Shown here in pieces: positions 22,801 to 34,288 of a DNA stretch of 64,000 bases. The stretch's first letter is position 1. Each line of letters begins with the position of its first letter. The DNA comes from Crotophaga sulcirostris (lineage: Eukaryota; Chordata; Aves; Cuculiformes; Crotophagidae), in the NCBI GenBank assembly GCA_013397455.1, contig VYZB01000336.1:639674-703673 (forward strand), read 5' to 3'. The translations under genes were made by a program, and so were the position numbers. The notes under the pieces are model-generated. The model was not told where the DNA came from, searched no databases, and saw only the letters and a program-made list of their open reading frames with translations.

Positions 22801-22863
22801 GTGTGTCTTACCACTTAGTAATTCTGTTTGTATTTCACACTTTGAAAAAGTGGTTCAGGTCGT

Positions 22864-23002
22864 TCTGTCTCCTCTGCTCTAGTGAGGCCCTACCTGGAGT
22901 CCTGTGTCCAGTTCTGGAATCCCCAACATAAGAAGGATACAGAACTATTTGAATGGGTCCAGAGGAGGGCTACAAAGATGACCAGAGAGCAGAAGTACAT
23001 AT
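22864..23002 (+). mobile_element. CR1 fragment, plus arm of a fold-back
   Basis: CTCCTCTGCTCTAGTGAGGC, CAGTTCTGGAATCCCCAACA, TGGGTCCAGAGGAGGGCTAC. Faces the antisense fragment at 23003-23205. Confidence 0.88.
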
Positions 23003-23205
23003 TCATAGAATCCTCTGGACCCATTCCAACCATTGTATATCCTTCTTATGCTGGGCATTCCAGAACTGGACACACACTCTAGGTGGGATCCCACAAGAGA
23101 GGAACAGAGGGGCAGAATACCCTCCCTCACCCTGCTGACCACACTCCTTTGATTCAGCCCAGGATACAGTTGGCCTTCTGGGCTTTGAGAGCACGTTTCC
23201 AGTTC
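23003..23205 (-). mobile_element. CR1 fragment, minus arm; 3' tip joined to an internal block
   Basis: TCATAGAA (octamer tip) runs straight into TCCTCTGGACCCATTCC, i.e. a deletion of the segment between the RVQRR block and the tail. It continues to the GGCCTTCTGGGCTTTGAGAG block. Confidence 0.85.
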
Positions 23206-23796
23206 ACGTCAAAATGCTTCCTAATGTCCAGTCTGGGTGCTATGAATAATACTTATTGCAGGGAAAACCACCTCCCACATCATCCAAATGTTTCACATAT
23301 GATAAAAGACACTAAAAAGGATATATTGGACCTCCTTCAAGCAGTCTGTCCAACCTTAAAAGAAACATTCACTCTTGATATTGCTTTATCATAAAGGGTC
23401 CAATCCATCCTAATCCTTTGTGAGCCAGTGGCATGATGCTGGGATGATGTACAGCTCAGCAACAATTCCTCTGAAGGTTTAGGATGCATTTACAGCACAT
23501 TTTAATGCACATTTAGTAGCAGAGTGATTTTAGGCAGCTGAGCTCAATGCAGGCTGACAGAATGGTTGATCTCTTTGGCTGCACTGGGGTATATTGCTTG
23601 CCGTCAGTGCAGTGCAGCCTCCAGACCCAGATGCCAAGCAATGAAAAAAATAATTCTTTGCAGCCTCAATATCTGGCTCCTGCACACTTCATGTCTGTCA
23701 CAGAACATCCTCATCTCTCCATCATTCTCAGTACCAGAAATCAATATGGGTACAAAATCACAGGGGCAGGAAGACAACCTTAATAACATTTTACTT
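23206..23796. other. unique intron sequence
   Basis: No repeat recognised after about 23245; no exon found. Confidence 0.5.
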
Positions 23797-24170
23797 TCAT
23801 AGACTCATAGAATGGTTTGGGTTGTAAGGGACTTCAAAGATCATCTAGGTCCAACCAACCCCCTTCCATGGGCAGGGACACCTCCCACTGGATCAGGGGG
23901 CTCAAAGCCCCATCCAACCTGGCCTTGAACACTTCTAGATATGGGGCATCCACAATGTCCCTGGGCAACATCTGCCAGGGCCTCACCACCCTCATCATGA
24001 AGAATTTCTTCCTAATGTCTAATCTAAATCTTCCTCCTTCTAATTTAAAGCCATTCACCCTTGTCCTATCACTCCAGGTCCTTGTAAAAAGTCCCTCCTC
24101 AGCTTTCTTGTAGGCCCCATTCAGGTACTGGAAGGCCTCTATAATATCTTCCCAGAACCTTCTCTTCTCT
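23797..24170 (-). mobile_element. CR1, family A, 5' truncated
   Basis: TCATAGACTCATAGAATGGT, CCATGGGCAGGGACACCTCC, to CCTTCTCTTCTCTAGAGG. Tail and 3' UTR are close to the family pattern. Confidence 0.93.
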
Positions 24171-24401
24171 AGAGGCTTTTTTTTATAGACTGTTGAAGAG
24201 TTTGGTAATTATTTTTATTTGGAGACCACTAAATATTTTCTTGCTGAGTGGCAGATGTGTAGATGATGTAAAAGTACTGACAAGAAGATTGTTTCCCTTA
24301 GGACCTCCAGGAGATCATTTCTGGCCACAAATAAAGGCTAATGTAAAACATCACATAGGTGATCACCCGTGAGGGCAGGCAGCCAGATGGTTATGTTGCT
24401 A
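24171..24401. other. unique intron sequence
   Basis: No exon or repeat recognised. Confidence 0.45.
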
Positions 24402-25338
24402 GGGCTCAGTGTTGGATCCAGTCCTTTTCAGTACCTTTATTGATGATGGCAAAGAAGGAATTGAATGTACCATTAGAAAGTTTTTGGATAACACTAAGCT
24501 GGATGGAAGTGTCAATCTACTTGAGGGTAGAAAGGCTCTGCAAAGGAATCTGGACCAATGGGGTGAGACAAATTATATGGGGTTCAACGAGGCCAAAAGT
24601 CAAGTCCTTCACTTGGGTCAAAACAACCCCATGCAGCATTCCAGACTTGTGGAAGAGTGGCTGGAAAGTTGCCCAATAGAAAAGAACCTGAGAGTGCTGG
24701 TCAACTGCAGCTGAACATGAGCCAGCAGTGGCCCATCTGGCCAAGAAGACAATAGCATCCTGACATGTATCAGAAACAACATAGCCAGCAGGAGCAGGGA
24801 AGTGATTGTGCCCTTTGTCATAGCAAGGTTGAGGATACACCTCTAATTCTGGGTTCAGTTTTGGACTCCTCGCTACAAGAAGCACATTGAGGTGCTGGAG
24901 CACATCTGAAGAAGGGGAATGGAGCTGGAGAAGGGGTTGGAGAACCGTTCTGGGAGCCACTGAGGGACCTGGGGCTGTTTAGTCTGGAAAAGAGGAGGCT
25001 GAAGGGAGACCTCATAGCTCTCTGCATCTTCCTGAAAAGAGGTTGTGGTGAGGTGGCTGCTGGTCTCTTCTCCCAAGTAACAAGCAATAGGACGAGAGGA
25101 AATGGCCTCAAGTTGCACCAGAGGAGGTTAAGATTAGACATCATTCTTCATCGAAAGGGTATTTGGGCACTGGCAGAGGCTGCCCAGGGCAGTGGTGGAG
25201 TCACCATCTCTGGAGTTGTTTAAAAAATGGGCAGATGAAGTGCTCAGGGATCTGGTTTATTAGTGGACAAGTATGGTTGGACTCGATGATATCAAAGGTC
25301 TTTTCCAACCAAGCAGTTTCATGATTCTATGATTCCGT
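24402..25338 (+). mobile_element. CR1, family B, reaching into the RT domain
   Basis: Starts at the LDPVLFSTFIDD block (motif after SGVPQ). The catalytic FADD is decayed to FLDN, and the line continues LDGSVNLLEG. Runs through the C-terminal blocks to TTCATGATTCTATGATTCC. Confidence 0.93.
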
Positions 25339-25380
25339 GCCTAACATCAAGTACTTAAATACTTCGGCTAAAAGAATACC

Positions 25381-25392
25381 AAAAAAAAAAAA
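25381..25392. repeat. poly-A run (12 A)
   Basis: Twelve consecutive A; simple repeat in unique sequence. Confidence 0.9.
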
Positions 25393-25633
25393 GGAGTGAG
25401 AAACAGTGTAATAATATCAAAGTGACTAAAAAATGTATAGCTGGCTCGGAAGTAGCCATTTACACAAAGCTGTTCTTCAGCTTTCACCACCTCAGTGCTG
25501 TTCTTCATTTCAAATAGCTATGATGTTTGAACATAATTAAAAATGAAATTGGCTGACGTTCCATTCACAACAATCTGCTCTTGTCCAGGCTGATCCCAGA
25601 ATCAAGCTCAGTCATACACTGGGCTTGGGACTG

Positions 25634-25941
25634 ATCGTGAAGGGGGCCTACAGGAAATCCGGGGAGGGACTTTCTAAAAGGGCCTGTAGTGACAAGATGA
25701 GGGGGGAATGGCTTTAAATTGGAAGGGCAAAGATTTAGATTGGACATCAGGAAGAAATTCTTCACAATGAGAGTGGTGAGACACTGGCAGAGGTTGCCCA
25801 GGGATGTTCTGGATGTTCTGTCCCTGGAAGTGTTCTAGGCCAGATTGGATGGAGTCTTGAGCAGCTTGGTCTAGTGGGAGAAGTTGGAACTGGATGATCT
25901 TTAAGGTCCCTTCCAACCCAAAGCATTCTCTGATTCTATGA
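25634..25941 (+). mobile_element. CR1, family A, 5' truncated
   Basis: TGATCGTGAAGGGGGCCTAC to GCATTCTCTGATTCTATG. Part of the CCCTGCCCATGGCAGG block is missing (GGGAGAAGTTGG). Confidence 0.92.
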
Positions 25942-26346
25942 CGAACTACTCTGCCGCTGGGAGCCATTCGCTCTCTTCTGTTCCTCTTCAAAGTCACAAC
26001 CTTATGTTCAACTCATTAAACTCTCCAAAATCAAGTCCAACAGCAGAAATATGTTGCAGCCCTGAGCAAGTCAAAGTTGCTATGAATATGGAGCATTTCA
26101 AGAAATCACGTATTTTTGTCTTTAAGTAGCATGAAATTAAGTGATTTCTTAGGGGTAGAAGTCCTGATACCCATGAGTCTACCACTTTTAACAGTAAAAT
26201 ATTTTCTCCATAGCTGCAGACATTTTGCTAGGAATAATTGACCACATGAGGCAAAAAGAAAGGGAGAGTTTTGCTCAGTAAATGTTAAACAATTCAATTA
26301 TTCACACTGCAAAGAGTTTCTGATAACATCCAGCAAAGCGTTGCAA
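25942..26346. other. unique intron sequence
   Basis: AT-rich; no exon or repeat recognised. Confidence 0.5.
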
Positions 26347-26555
26347 ATCATAGAATCATGGAATTCTTTGGCTTGGAAGGGGCTTTAAAGCTCATCCAGT
26401 TCCAAGCCCCCTGCCATGGGCAGGGACACCTCCCACTGGATCAGAGTGGTCAAAACCCCATCCAATCTGGCCTTCAACATCTCCAGGCATGGGGCAGCCA
26501 CCACTTCTCTGGGCAATCCACTGCCTCACCACCCTCCCAGGAAAACATTTCTTCC
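26347..26555 (-). mobile_element. CR1 3' end, family A
   Basis: ATCATAGAATCATGGAATTC, CCATGGGCAGGGACACCTCC, to GGAAAACATTTCTTCCC. Confidence 0.9.
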
Positions 26556-26653
26556 CATTCAGTCCCACCCTACACCTCCCACCAGACCAGGTTGTTCAAA
26601 GCCCCATCCAACCTGACCTTAGACACTTCCTGGAAGGGGGCATCCACAGTATA
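26556..26653 (-). mobile_element. second CR1 3' UTR piece joined head to tail
   Basis: AGTCCCACCCTACACCTCCC and ACCAGACCAGGTTGTTCAAA repeat the region already present at about 26420-26510. It carries the GGTGTAAGGTGGGACT variant also seen in the copy at 21281. Confidence 0.8.
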
Positions 26654-26868
26654 GAATTCAAGTCTGAGATTTACAGCTATTGGTAGCTTAATCCACTTCT
26701 CCTCTGTTAAATTTTATGTAAATACCTGTATTTTAATACTGTGAACTAATGATTAAGATAACTCTTCCTTCAGTGTATTTATTGATATTTTTTAAATATT
26801 GTAGACAGCACAAATATTGGTTTGTGATATGTAGATTTTATGTACGTATGTTTTATGATAGTAGATAT
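26654..26868. other. unique intron sequence
   Basis: AT-rich; nothing recognised. Confidence 0.4.
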
Positions 26869-27378
26869 CTCTGCTTAGATCTCACCTGGAACACTGCATT
26901 CAGTTCTGGAGTCATCAGCACAGGAAGGACAAGGTTCTGTTGGTGCAACTCCAGAGCACTGAAGCACCTCCCATATAAAGACAGGCTGAGGGAGCTGGGC
27001 TTGTTCAGCCAGGAGAAGTGAAGGCTGCTGGGAGAGCTTAGAGAAGCCTTCCAGTACTGAAAGGGGATACAGGAAAGCTGGGAACGAGCTCTTGGTCAGG
27101 GAGTGCAGGGACTGGGTAAGAGAAATGGTTTGAAGCTAAAAGAGGGGAGATTGAGATGAGATCTTAGGAAGAAATTTTTTCCCTTGAGGGTGGTGAGGCA
27201 CTGGCCCAGGTTTCCCAAAGAGCTGATAGATGACCGATCTCTGGAAACATTCCAGTTTAGGTTGAATGGGGCTCTGATCAGCCTGATTGAGTTAAAGATG
27301 TCTCTGCTTCTGCAGGGGGGGTAGATTAGATGATCTGTAAATGTCCCTTCCAACACAAATCGTTATGTGATTCTATGA
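26869..27378 (+). mobile_element. CR1, family A, 5' truncated
   Basis: CTCTGCTTAGATCTCACCTG to ATCGTTATGTGATTCTATG; contains CAGCCAGGAGAAGTGAAGGC. Confidence 0.9.
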
Positions 27379-27534
27379 TGCCCCATCCCTGGAGGTGTTC
27401 AAGGCCAGGTTGGATGAGGCTTTGGGCAACCTGATTCTGTTGGAGGTGTCCCTGGTCATGTCAGGGGAGTTGGAAATGGATGGACTTTAAGGTCACTTAC
27501 AACCCAAACCATTCCATGATTTTATGATTCTATG
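27379..27534 (+). mobile_element. CR1 3' tail, family A, directly after another tail
   Basis: CCCCATCCCTGGAGGTGTTC to CATTCCATGATTTTATGATT. The junction shows GATG shared by the preceding octamer and the GGATGCCCC block. Confidence 0.9.
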
Positions 27535-28526
27535 TACATTGATGTTGTGACCATAGGCAAAGATGAGCTGTGAACTGGAAACAGAGATTGGATTCCTTAT
27601 AAAGGAATCAATATCAAACAAGTAGTTTAGAAAAAAAAAAAAAAAAACAAAAAGCAAAATAAAAGTGACTGTCACCAGTATTTAGAGATGTGTCCTATGG
27701 AAACAACATATGTAACCTTTAAATGTATTACTTGTTGAGAAGACAACAGAGGAAGAGCTCTTTAACCTTTAAATCTATTAATTATGGGAAAAGATAGTAA
27801 CAAGTGTTGAGTTAACCTTTAAAAGGGGAAAATTTGATGAAACTTACAGATCGATACCTTCTGATTCTCACTTTTAATTATAAAGATTTCTAAGACTGAA
27901 ACTGTTTGTAGGTCGTTCTCTTAGAAAATATCCCTTGAACTAATCCTGCTGGAATAAGCATCATTATCAAGAAAGCATCATAATTGTGTTGCACTTTAAG
28001 GGTATCGTCCACATCCAACAACTCACTGCTCAGTACATATAAGCTCTCAAAGCTTGCGATGTCAAAACTGAGCAGATTCATTATGTTATGGGATCTGATT
28101 AAACCTTGTTCAAATTGATGAATGTTCCAGCCACCTTTCCATTTAAGATAAATTTAGAGATACTATTAAGCCACTTAACGCTCTCAGGCAACACACAGAG
28201 TAGGGATCTCTGGGCAGTTATTTCTTAATGATAAAGATTCAGTAGTTTCTGAACATTGTAGCACAAGAGGTTTACCCAGAGACCAATGAAGCAAATTAAT
28301 GAGCTATGACACTGATTAGTAGAGCTACATGTTCCTGGGTATCTCTGAGAGAAACAATAAAAGGAGAAAGACAAGGTCGAGAGGAATGGGCAGGGGTGCA
28401 GATAATGCAAGCTGCTTGCCCCCTCTCCCTGGCACCTCCAACCTAAAGCCAAAAGGAAAGAGATGATGGGCTAAATGCTGGGATTTTATTTTCCATGCTC
28501 AGGACATGATTTCTGCGTGTCTTTAT
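27535..28526. other. unique intron sequence
   Basis: About 1 kb without CR1. Three nearby TTTAACCTTTAAA-like blocks (about 27714-27725, 27762-27774 and 27814-27824) give a loose local repeat. No exon found. Confidence 0.5.
27631..27647. repeat. poly-A run (17 A)
   Basis: Seventeen consecutive A, then CAAAAAGCAAAATAAAA. No retrotransposed gene body was recognised before it. Confidence 0.9.
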
Positions 28527-28697
28527 TTCTCTACTAAAAGGGTGGTTAAGCACTGGAACAGGCTGCCCAGGGCGGTGACTGAGTCACCATCCCTGGAGGT
28601 GCTTAAAAGACAGGTAGATGAGTTCCTCAGGGATATGGTTTAGTAAGGTATGGTTGGGCTTGATGATCTCAAAGGTCATAGATGATTCTATGATTCT
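28527..28697 (+). mobile_element. CR1 3' end, family B
   Basis: AAGGGTGGTTAAGCACTGGA, CAGGCTGCCCAGGGCGGTGA, GATGATCTCAAAGGTCATAG, ending GATTCTATGATTCTA. Confidence 0.9.
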
Positions 28698-28714
28698 AAA
28701 CTCAAATCTATGAT

Positions 28715-28745
28715 TCCAATTCAAATCATTCCATGATTCTATGAT
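28715..28745 (+). mobile_element. CR1 tail remnant, family A
   Basis: CCAATTCAAATCATTCCATG then ATTCTATGAT; only the last about 30 bp of an element. Confidence 0.7.
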
Positions 28746-28748
28746 AAA

Positions 28749-28839
28749 AAGTTAGGGTTGTTCAGCCTGGAGAAGAGAAGGTTACCGGGAGACCGTAGAG
28801 CAGCCTTGCAGTACTGAAAGGGAACCTACAGGAAAGCTG
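28749..28839 (+). mobile_element. CR1 internal fragment, plus arm of a fold-back
   Basis: GGGTTGTTCAGCCTGGAGAA through CAGGAAAGCTG; meets its inverted counterpart at 28842. Confidence 0.88.
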
Positions 28840-28841
28840 AT

Positions 28842-29005
28842 AAAGAGCCCCTCTCCAGCTTTCCTGAATCCCCCTTCAGGTACTGAAAGGCTGTCCTAAG
28901 GTCTCCCCAAATAATTCTCTTCTCCAGGCTGAACTATCTCAACGGTCTCAACATGCCCTCGTATGGGAGGTTCTCAATCCCCCAGAACACCTTCATGACC
29001 TCCAG
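28842..29005 (-). mobile_element. CR1 internal fragment, minus arm of a fold-back
   Basis: AAAGAGCCCCTCTCCAGCTT, CAGGTACTGAAAGGCTGTCC, CTTCTCCAGGCTGAAC to CACCTTCATGACCTCCAG. Pairs with the plus arm. Confidence 0.88.
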
Positions 29006-29771
29006 TATTTCCATTGGGCAACAGAATGATGTTTTTCTTCAAAATCTCATATTTTCACAGCCAGTAAAACTCTAGCCTTGAGCAGGGCTCTTCTTTTTCC
29101 TGTTATAAAAACCTCTCAATTTACTGAGCTGGTTAATGCTTGAGCCGTAAATGGCATGGAGTTGTCACCTCTGACTCTTTTCTCTGCTTCACACAGAAAT
29201 GGAAGGATTCAGATCCTCCCAAAAGGCCCCTTCCATTCAAGAAGGTCTTCATGTTGTTTGAAGTTGCTCAAAACTGGTTGGTTCATATGCCTCTGTCCCT
29301 GCCAGGAGACACGTTTGGATGCTGCATGTCATTCAGTTGTTCTAATATTCACTTTTTCTCCCTTAGGAGATCCTTATCCTTTTGCAATTAGGCAGCTAGA
29401 ATGACAAAATAATTTATAATCATAACAACCAAAGCAGTGCAAATCTGTTCTTAAATATATTTCTCCTTAATTTGATGTGTTGCAGTAAACAGTTTATTCA
29501 TTTTTACGTACATTGAAAATTACCAGCATAACATTAGTGCCAAGAAGCACTACATTGTTTTTAAAATCAGAAAAAGTGACTGAACTTAGTAGAGCTCCTT
29601 CTCTACCCCGAAGAAAAATTTAAAGCTAATATAAAGAAGTGATGCTTTCATTTGAGAACTGGGAACTGGTGGGTCTAGGCTTTAATCCCAGCTGTTTTAG
29701 GAGAAAAGGTTTTGTTCTGTGGTTTTGTCCCTTTGGGCTTTGCCCCTGGGACATGGCAAACCTGCATGTCC
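29006..29771. other. unique intron sequence
   Basis: An 83-codon frame (29140-29391) follows an acceptor-like CTTCACACAG but resembles no protein I know and has no clear donor; taken as chance. Confidence 0.5.
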
Positions 29772-30471
29772 ACAAAGAGTGGGGAGTGAGAGGCTGGAGA
29801 GCAGCCCAGTGGAAAGAGATCCGGGGGTTCTGGTCGAGGCAGCAGTGCCCTGGTAGCCAAGAGGGCCAACCATGTCCTGGGGTGCATCCAGAAAGGTATT
29901 GCCAGGTGCACAAGGGAGGGGATTGTCCTGCTCTGTTCCACACTGGTGTGATCCCACCTCGAGCACTGGGTGCAGTTTTGGGCACCACAGGATGAAAATG
30001 ATCTAAAGTTACTGCAGAGTGCCCAGAGGAGGCCAGAGTGAAGGGTTTAAAAGGGAAGCCGAGTGAGGACTGGCTAAAGTCACTTGATCTGTTCAACCTG
30101 GAGCAGAGAAGACTGAGGAGAAACACCATTGTTTTCTACTCCTTTCTCACTAGGGGAGCAGGAGGAGCAGACGCTGAGCTCTTCTCTCTGGTGACCAATG
30201 ACAGGACATAAGGAGATGGTAGAAAGTTATGACAGGGGAGGATTACACTGGACATTAGGAAGAGGTTCTTCCCCCAGAGAGTGGTGGGGCACTGGAACAG
30301 CTCCCCATGGAAACAATCACAGTGCCAAACCTGACAATATTCTAGAAGCATTTGTCCAATGCCCTCTGACACACGGTGTGAATGTTGTGGTTATCCTGTG
30401 CAGGGGCAGGAGCTGGACTCGCTGACCCTTGTGGGTCCCTTCCACCTCTTGACATTCTATCATTCTATAAT
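29772..30471 (+). mobile_element. CR1, family C, longest family C copy here
   Basis: GAGAGCAGCCCAGTGGAAAG, GGTAGCCAAGAGGGCCAACC, CTCTTCTCTCTGGTGACCAA, GGAGCTGGACTCGCTGACCC to ACATTCTATCATTCTATAA. Confidence 0.92.
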
Positions 30472-30640
30472 TCTTTTGTCTATGACAGTGTCCTACTTTC
30501 TCTTTCTAACATTTGGAGCTTGATAAAGTCCTCTTGCTTTTGGAAGTTAGGTAAACATCTTCAAAATATTTCTGTCATTCTTAGCTTTCTGAACTCTGTT
30601 GCAATTTGGCCTTGAATTAGGGAATTATGCACTTTCCAGA
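30472..30640. other. unique intron sequence
   Basis: Short AT-rich spacer; nothing recognised. Confidence 0.4.
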
Positions 30641-30808
30641 ACCATAGAATCATAGAATCATAGAATGGTTTTGGTTGGAAGGGATCTTAAAGTTCATTGA
30701 GTTCCAACCTCCCTTCCACTGGATCAGGTTGCTCAGAGCCCCATCCAACCTGGCCTTGAACACCTCCAGGGATATGGTAGCCACAGTTTCTGTGAGCAAC
30801 CTGAGCCT
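30641..30808 (-). mobile_element. CR1 3' end, family A
   Basis: ACCATAGAATCATAGAATCA, three octamers, then GGTTGCTCAGAGCCCCATCC. The CCATGGGCAGGG block is missing (CCTCCCTTCCACTGG). Confidence 0.9.
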
Positions 30809-31152
30809 TTGACTCACTAGAATTGTCTTGATCATCCAAAGCGCTCGATCTGTCTTGGAGCACAATGTTATATAATTTACTGTAAGCTGGTGGGTAACTT
30901 GCTCTTCCCAGTCCATGGCATACAGCGTGCTTTCCTGACGTTTTAGGACCACAGCACTTGATTATGGACATTATCTAGTAGAAACCAGACTTTAAATGTA
31001 ACCATCCAAGTTGTAATCATCAACAAGCTTCAACATTTCCCCCATAAGGAAAAGATACAATACTGGGTGACCTATACAGAGAAATTCCATCAGCCTTCAT
31101 ATTGTGTGTAGGGGAGTAATGGAGAAACCTGTTTTGTTCATATTCCTTAGAA
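30809..31152. other. unique intron sequence
   Basis: No exon or repeat recognised. Confidence 0.45.
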
Positions 31153-31572
31153 CAGAATCATAGAATCACTAAGGTTAAAAAGCCCTCTAAACTCATCCAA
31201 TCCAACCATCACACCAACACTACCACACCTACTAAACCATGTCCTCAAGTGACACATCTACATGGCTTTTGAACCCCTTCAGTGGTGCTGACTCCAGCAC
31301 TGCACTGGGAAGCCTCTTCCAAGGCTTCACCACTCTGTTGATAAAGACATATTTCCTAACACCAAATCTAAACCTCCCCTGGTGCAACCTGAGACCATTT
31401 CCTCTTGTTCTATCTCTTGTTACCTGGGAGAAGAGACCAGCAGCCACCTCACCACAATCTCCATTCTGGAAGCTGCAGAGGGCAATGAGGTCTTCCTCAG
31501 CCTCCTCTTCTCCAGACTAAACAGCCCTAGGTCCCTCAATCCCTCCTCATAACCCCTGTGCTCCAGACCCAT
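31153..31572 (-). mobile_element. CR1, family B, 5' truncated
   Basis: AGAATCATAGAATCACTAAG, CATGTCCTCAAGTGACACAT, CTCTTCTCCAGACTAAACAG to CCCTGTGCTCCAGACCC. Minus frame keeps GRFRFGVRKYVFINRVV, nearly identical in protein to the copy at 32011. Confidence 0.93.
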
Positions 31573-32010
31573 TCTTGAATGAGTTGAAGGAAACAACAGG
31601 CTTTTCCTCATTCACAAGCAGACAGGAAGACAAGTTACTCACTATAAATAATTCACTCATCTCTAATTCTAGTTCACTCTGCTTTAATTTTGCAATTCTA
31701 CCAGATATTATTCCACTTTGCTTTATTTGACTTTCTTATTTAGTCTAATAATCTGAACCCAATACCTTTTCTGTAATTGTTTTGACTAGAGAACATATTG
31801 CCATTTGGAAAAAATAAATAAATAAATGAGCAGGAGGGTTGTAAAAGAGAGTAATGCTCTTATTACAGTCAAAGAGATAAATAAGACTGAGCATCCTAAC
31901 ATAGGCAAGGTCAAATGGAAGAATATGCCAGCATACCACCACAATGAACTTGCTTCTTGCACCCAGTGCTGCTCCAGCTTTCTGACAGTAAATTAAGGGC
32001 ACTTTGGGGT
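31573..32010. other. unique intron sequence
   Basis: AT-rich with a short (AAAT)n at about 31810-31827; no exon found. Confidence 0.5.
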
Positions 32011-32752
32011 TGTGCTGGGTCCTGCACTTGAGTCACAACAAGTCCATAGAACACTCCTAGCTTGGAGAAGGGTAGCTAGAAAGTTGCACAATAGAAAAGG
32101 CTCTGGGAGTGAACATAAGCCAGTAGTGGTCCAGGGGACCAAGAAGGCCAACAACATCCTGGCTTGGAATAGCCATGGGGTGGCCAGCAGGAGTAGGGAA
32201 GGGACCATCATCATGGACTCAGAATTGGTGAGGTCACACCTTGAATCCTGGGTTCAGTTTTGGGCCCCTCACTCCAAGAAAGACATTGAGGAGTTGGAGC
32301 ACATACGGAGAAGGTGAACAGAGTTGGGGAAGGGGCTGGAGCACAGGGGTTAGGGGAGCAGCTGAGGGGCCTGGGGTTGTTTAGTCTGGAGAAGAGGAGG
32401 CTGAGGGGAGACGTCATCGCTCTCTGCAGCTCCGAGAAAGGAGATTGTGGCAAGTTGGCTGCTGGTCTCTTCTCCCAGGTAACAAGAGATAGAACAAGAG
32501 GAAATGGTCTCAGGTTGCACCAGGGGAGGTTTAGATTTGGTGTTAGGAAATATGTCTTTATCAACAGAGTGGTGAAGCCTTGGAAGAGGCTTCCCAGTGC
32601 AGTGCTGGAGTCAGCATCCCTGAAGGGGTTCAAAAAAAGTGTAGTTGTTTCACTTGGGGACATGGTTTAATAGACACAATGGAGTTGGTCTAGTGATTGG
32701 ACTGCATGATCTTAGAGGTCCTTCCCAACCTTAATGATTCTATGATTCTATT
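32011..32752 (+). mobile_element. CR1, family B, 5' truncated
   Basis: GGTCCTGCACTTGAGTCACA to TTAATGATTCTATGATTCTA. A 118-codon frame (32314-32670) runs from the [16 protein letters not shown] block to VVVSLGDMV, so this copy is relatively young. Confidence 0.94.
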
Positions 32753-33619
32753 ACTTGAAGGTCCAGCAGGTTGTTGTGAACACTTTGAGATATAACATCA
32801 GGGCAAGTCAGCACAACCCCAGAGCCCTCATAAAGGCGACAGCCCTGAGAACTGTCTGATGCCAGCAGCATACTCGCTAGCCTCCAGATGGTCCCACAAC
32901 ATGATCTGCTCATTTTTTTAAGTTAATCAAGGGTATTGGCCACTTAGGAAGCAAAGGAAAACTAATGAAAACTCTAAGGTCAAAGGAAATAAATTAAAAG
33001 GCAAAAAAAACCCAGTATGGATGCTCTCAGTCGGATATAAGTTGTCATTTCAGTGAAGCATGGTCTTCCTTGAAACACTGGCAAATGAAGGCAAATTTCT
33101 TTCTGAGAGAATGCATCCACAGAATAGTTCAATGCTCTTTAATTTATGGGTGTTGACCTCACTCATTAAAATTTGTTTTACTTTCTTCTGTTGCCAAACC
33201 GTAGAAAAGCAGCCTATAGATACTAAAGATGTGTTCCCTTTCATAAAGAGAATTTCATTTTCCAGGCACTAGAATGTGGGAATCAAATTTTTTATTATAA
33301 TATTCAGACCCGTGTAGTAGGATCGAACTCATCCCCTCAGATCAATGCTCTTCCCATCCCCTAGCAGTTGATGGGCAATAACAGTTTGCAGTCGTGTCTC
33401 TACATTGTCATTTTTATTATTATTTCCATGTTAGAGGGTCCCTGTGCACCACTGCCTGTCTTCAGCATCTAATCCTGCTGCTAACACTACCCCAAATGCT
33501 GCCAAGAGCTGCCTCCATGCAGCTCTTTAATACTGAGTACCAGCAGAGCTTGAGAACATGATGCTTTCGCCGTGTCACAGATGTTCTTCTCTGCTCAGTC
33601 ATATACTACCTCAATCAAT
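32753..33619. other. unique intron sequence
   Basis: No repeat recognised. Around 33040-33270 two overlapping opposite frames of about 65-70 codons are present without known motifs. Confidence 0.5.
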
Positions 33620-34288
33620 TTGTGGGTGAGAAGCTCAACATGAGCCAACAATGTGCTCTCACAGCCCAGAAAGCCAACCATATCCTGGGCTGCAACCAAA
33701 GCTGTGTGACCAGCAGGGCAAGGGAGGGGATTTGGCCCCTCTGCTCTGCTCTGGTGAGACCTCACCTGGAACCTTGCATTCAGTTCTGGGGTCCTCGGCA
33801 CAGGAGGGACATGGATCTGTTGGAGCAACTCTAGAGGAGGTCACAGAGATGACCAGAGGGCTGCAGCACCTCCCGTACAAGAACAGGCTGAAAGAGTTAG
33901 GATTGCTCAAGTTGGAGAAGAGAAGGCTGCTGGGAGACCTTAGAGCAGCCTCCCAGTACTGGAAGGGGCTCCAGGAAAGCTGGGGGGACCTCTTGATCAG
34001 GAAGTGCAGGGATTGGATAAGGAGGAATGGTCTGAAGCTGAAAAAGGGGAGACTGAGTTGAGATCTTAGGAAAAAATGTTTTCCTGTGAGGGTGGGGAGG
34101 CATTGGCACAGGTTACCCAGAGAAGTGGTATCTGCCCAATCCCTGGAGGTGTTCAAAGCCAGGTTGGATGAGGCTTTGATCACACTGATCCAGTGGGAGA
34201 TGTCCCTACCCATGGCAGGGGGTTGAAACCGGATGGGCTTTCAGGTCCCTTCCAAATCAAAACATTCTGTGACTCTATGATTCTATGA
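33620..34288 (+). mobile_element. CR1, family A, 5' truncated
   Basis: TGGGTGAGAAGCTCAACATG to CATTCTGTGACTCTATGATT. Nearly all C-terminal blocks are present with frameshifts. Confidence 0.94.

Noticed and set aside
27631..27647. Poly-A run as the tail of a processed pseudogene
   Set aside because: No gene-like sequence precedes it and no flanking duplication was seen.
29196..29391. Acceptor-like CTTCACACAG followed by an open frame (KWKDSDPPKRPLPFKK...)
   Set aside because: No donor with a consensus, no known motif; runs to a stop at 29389.
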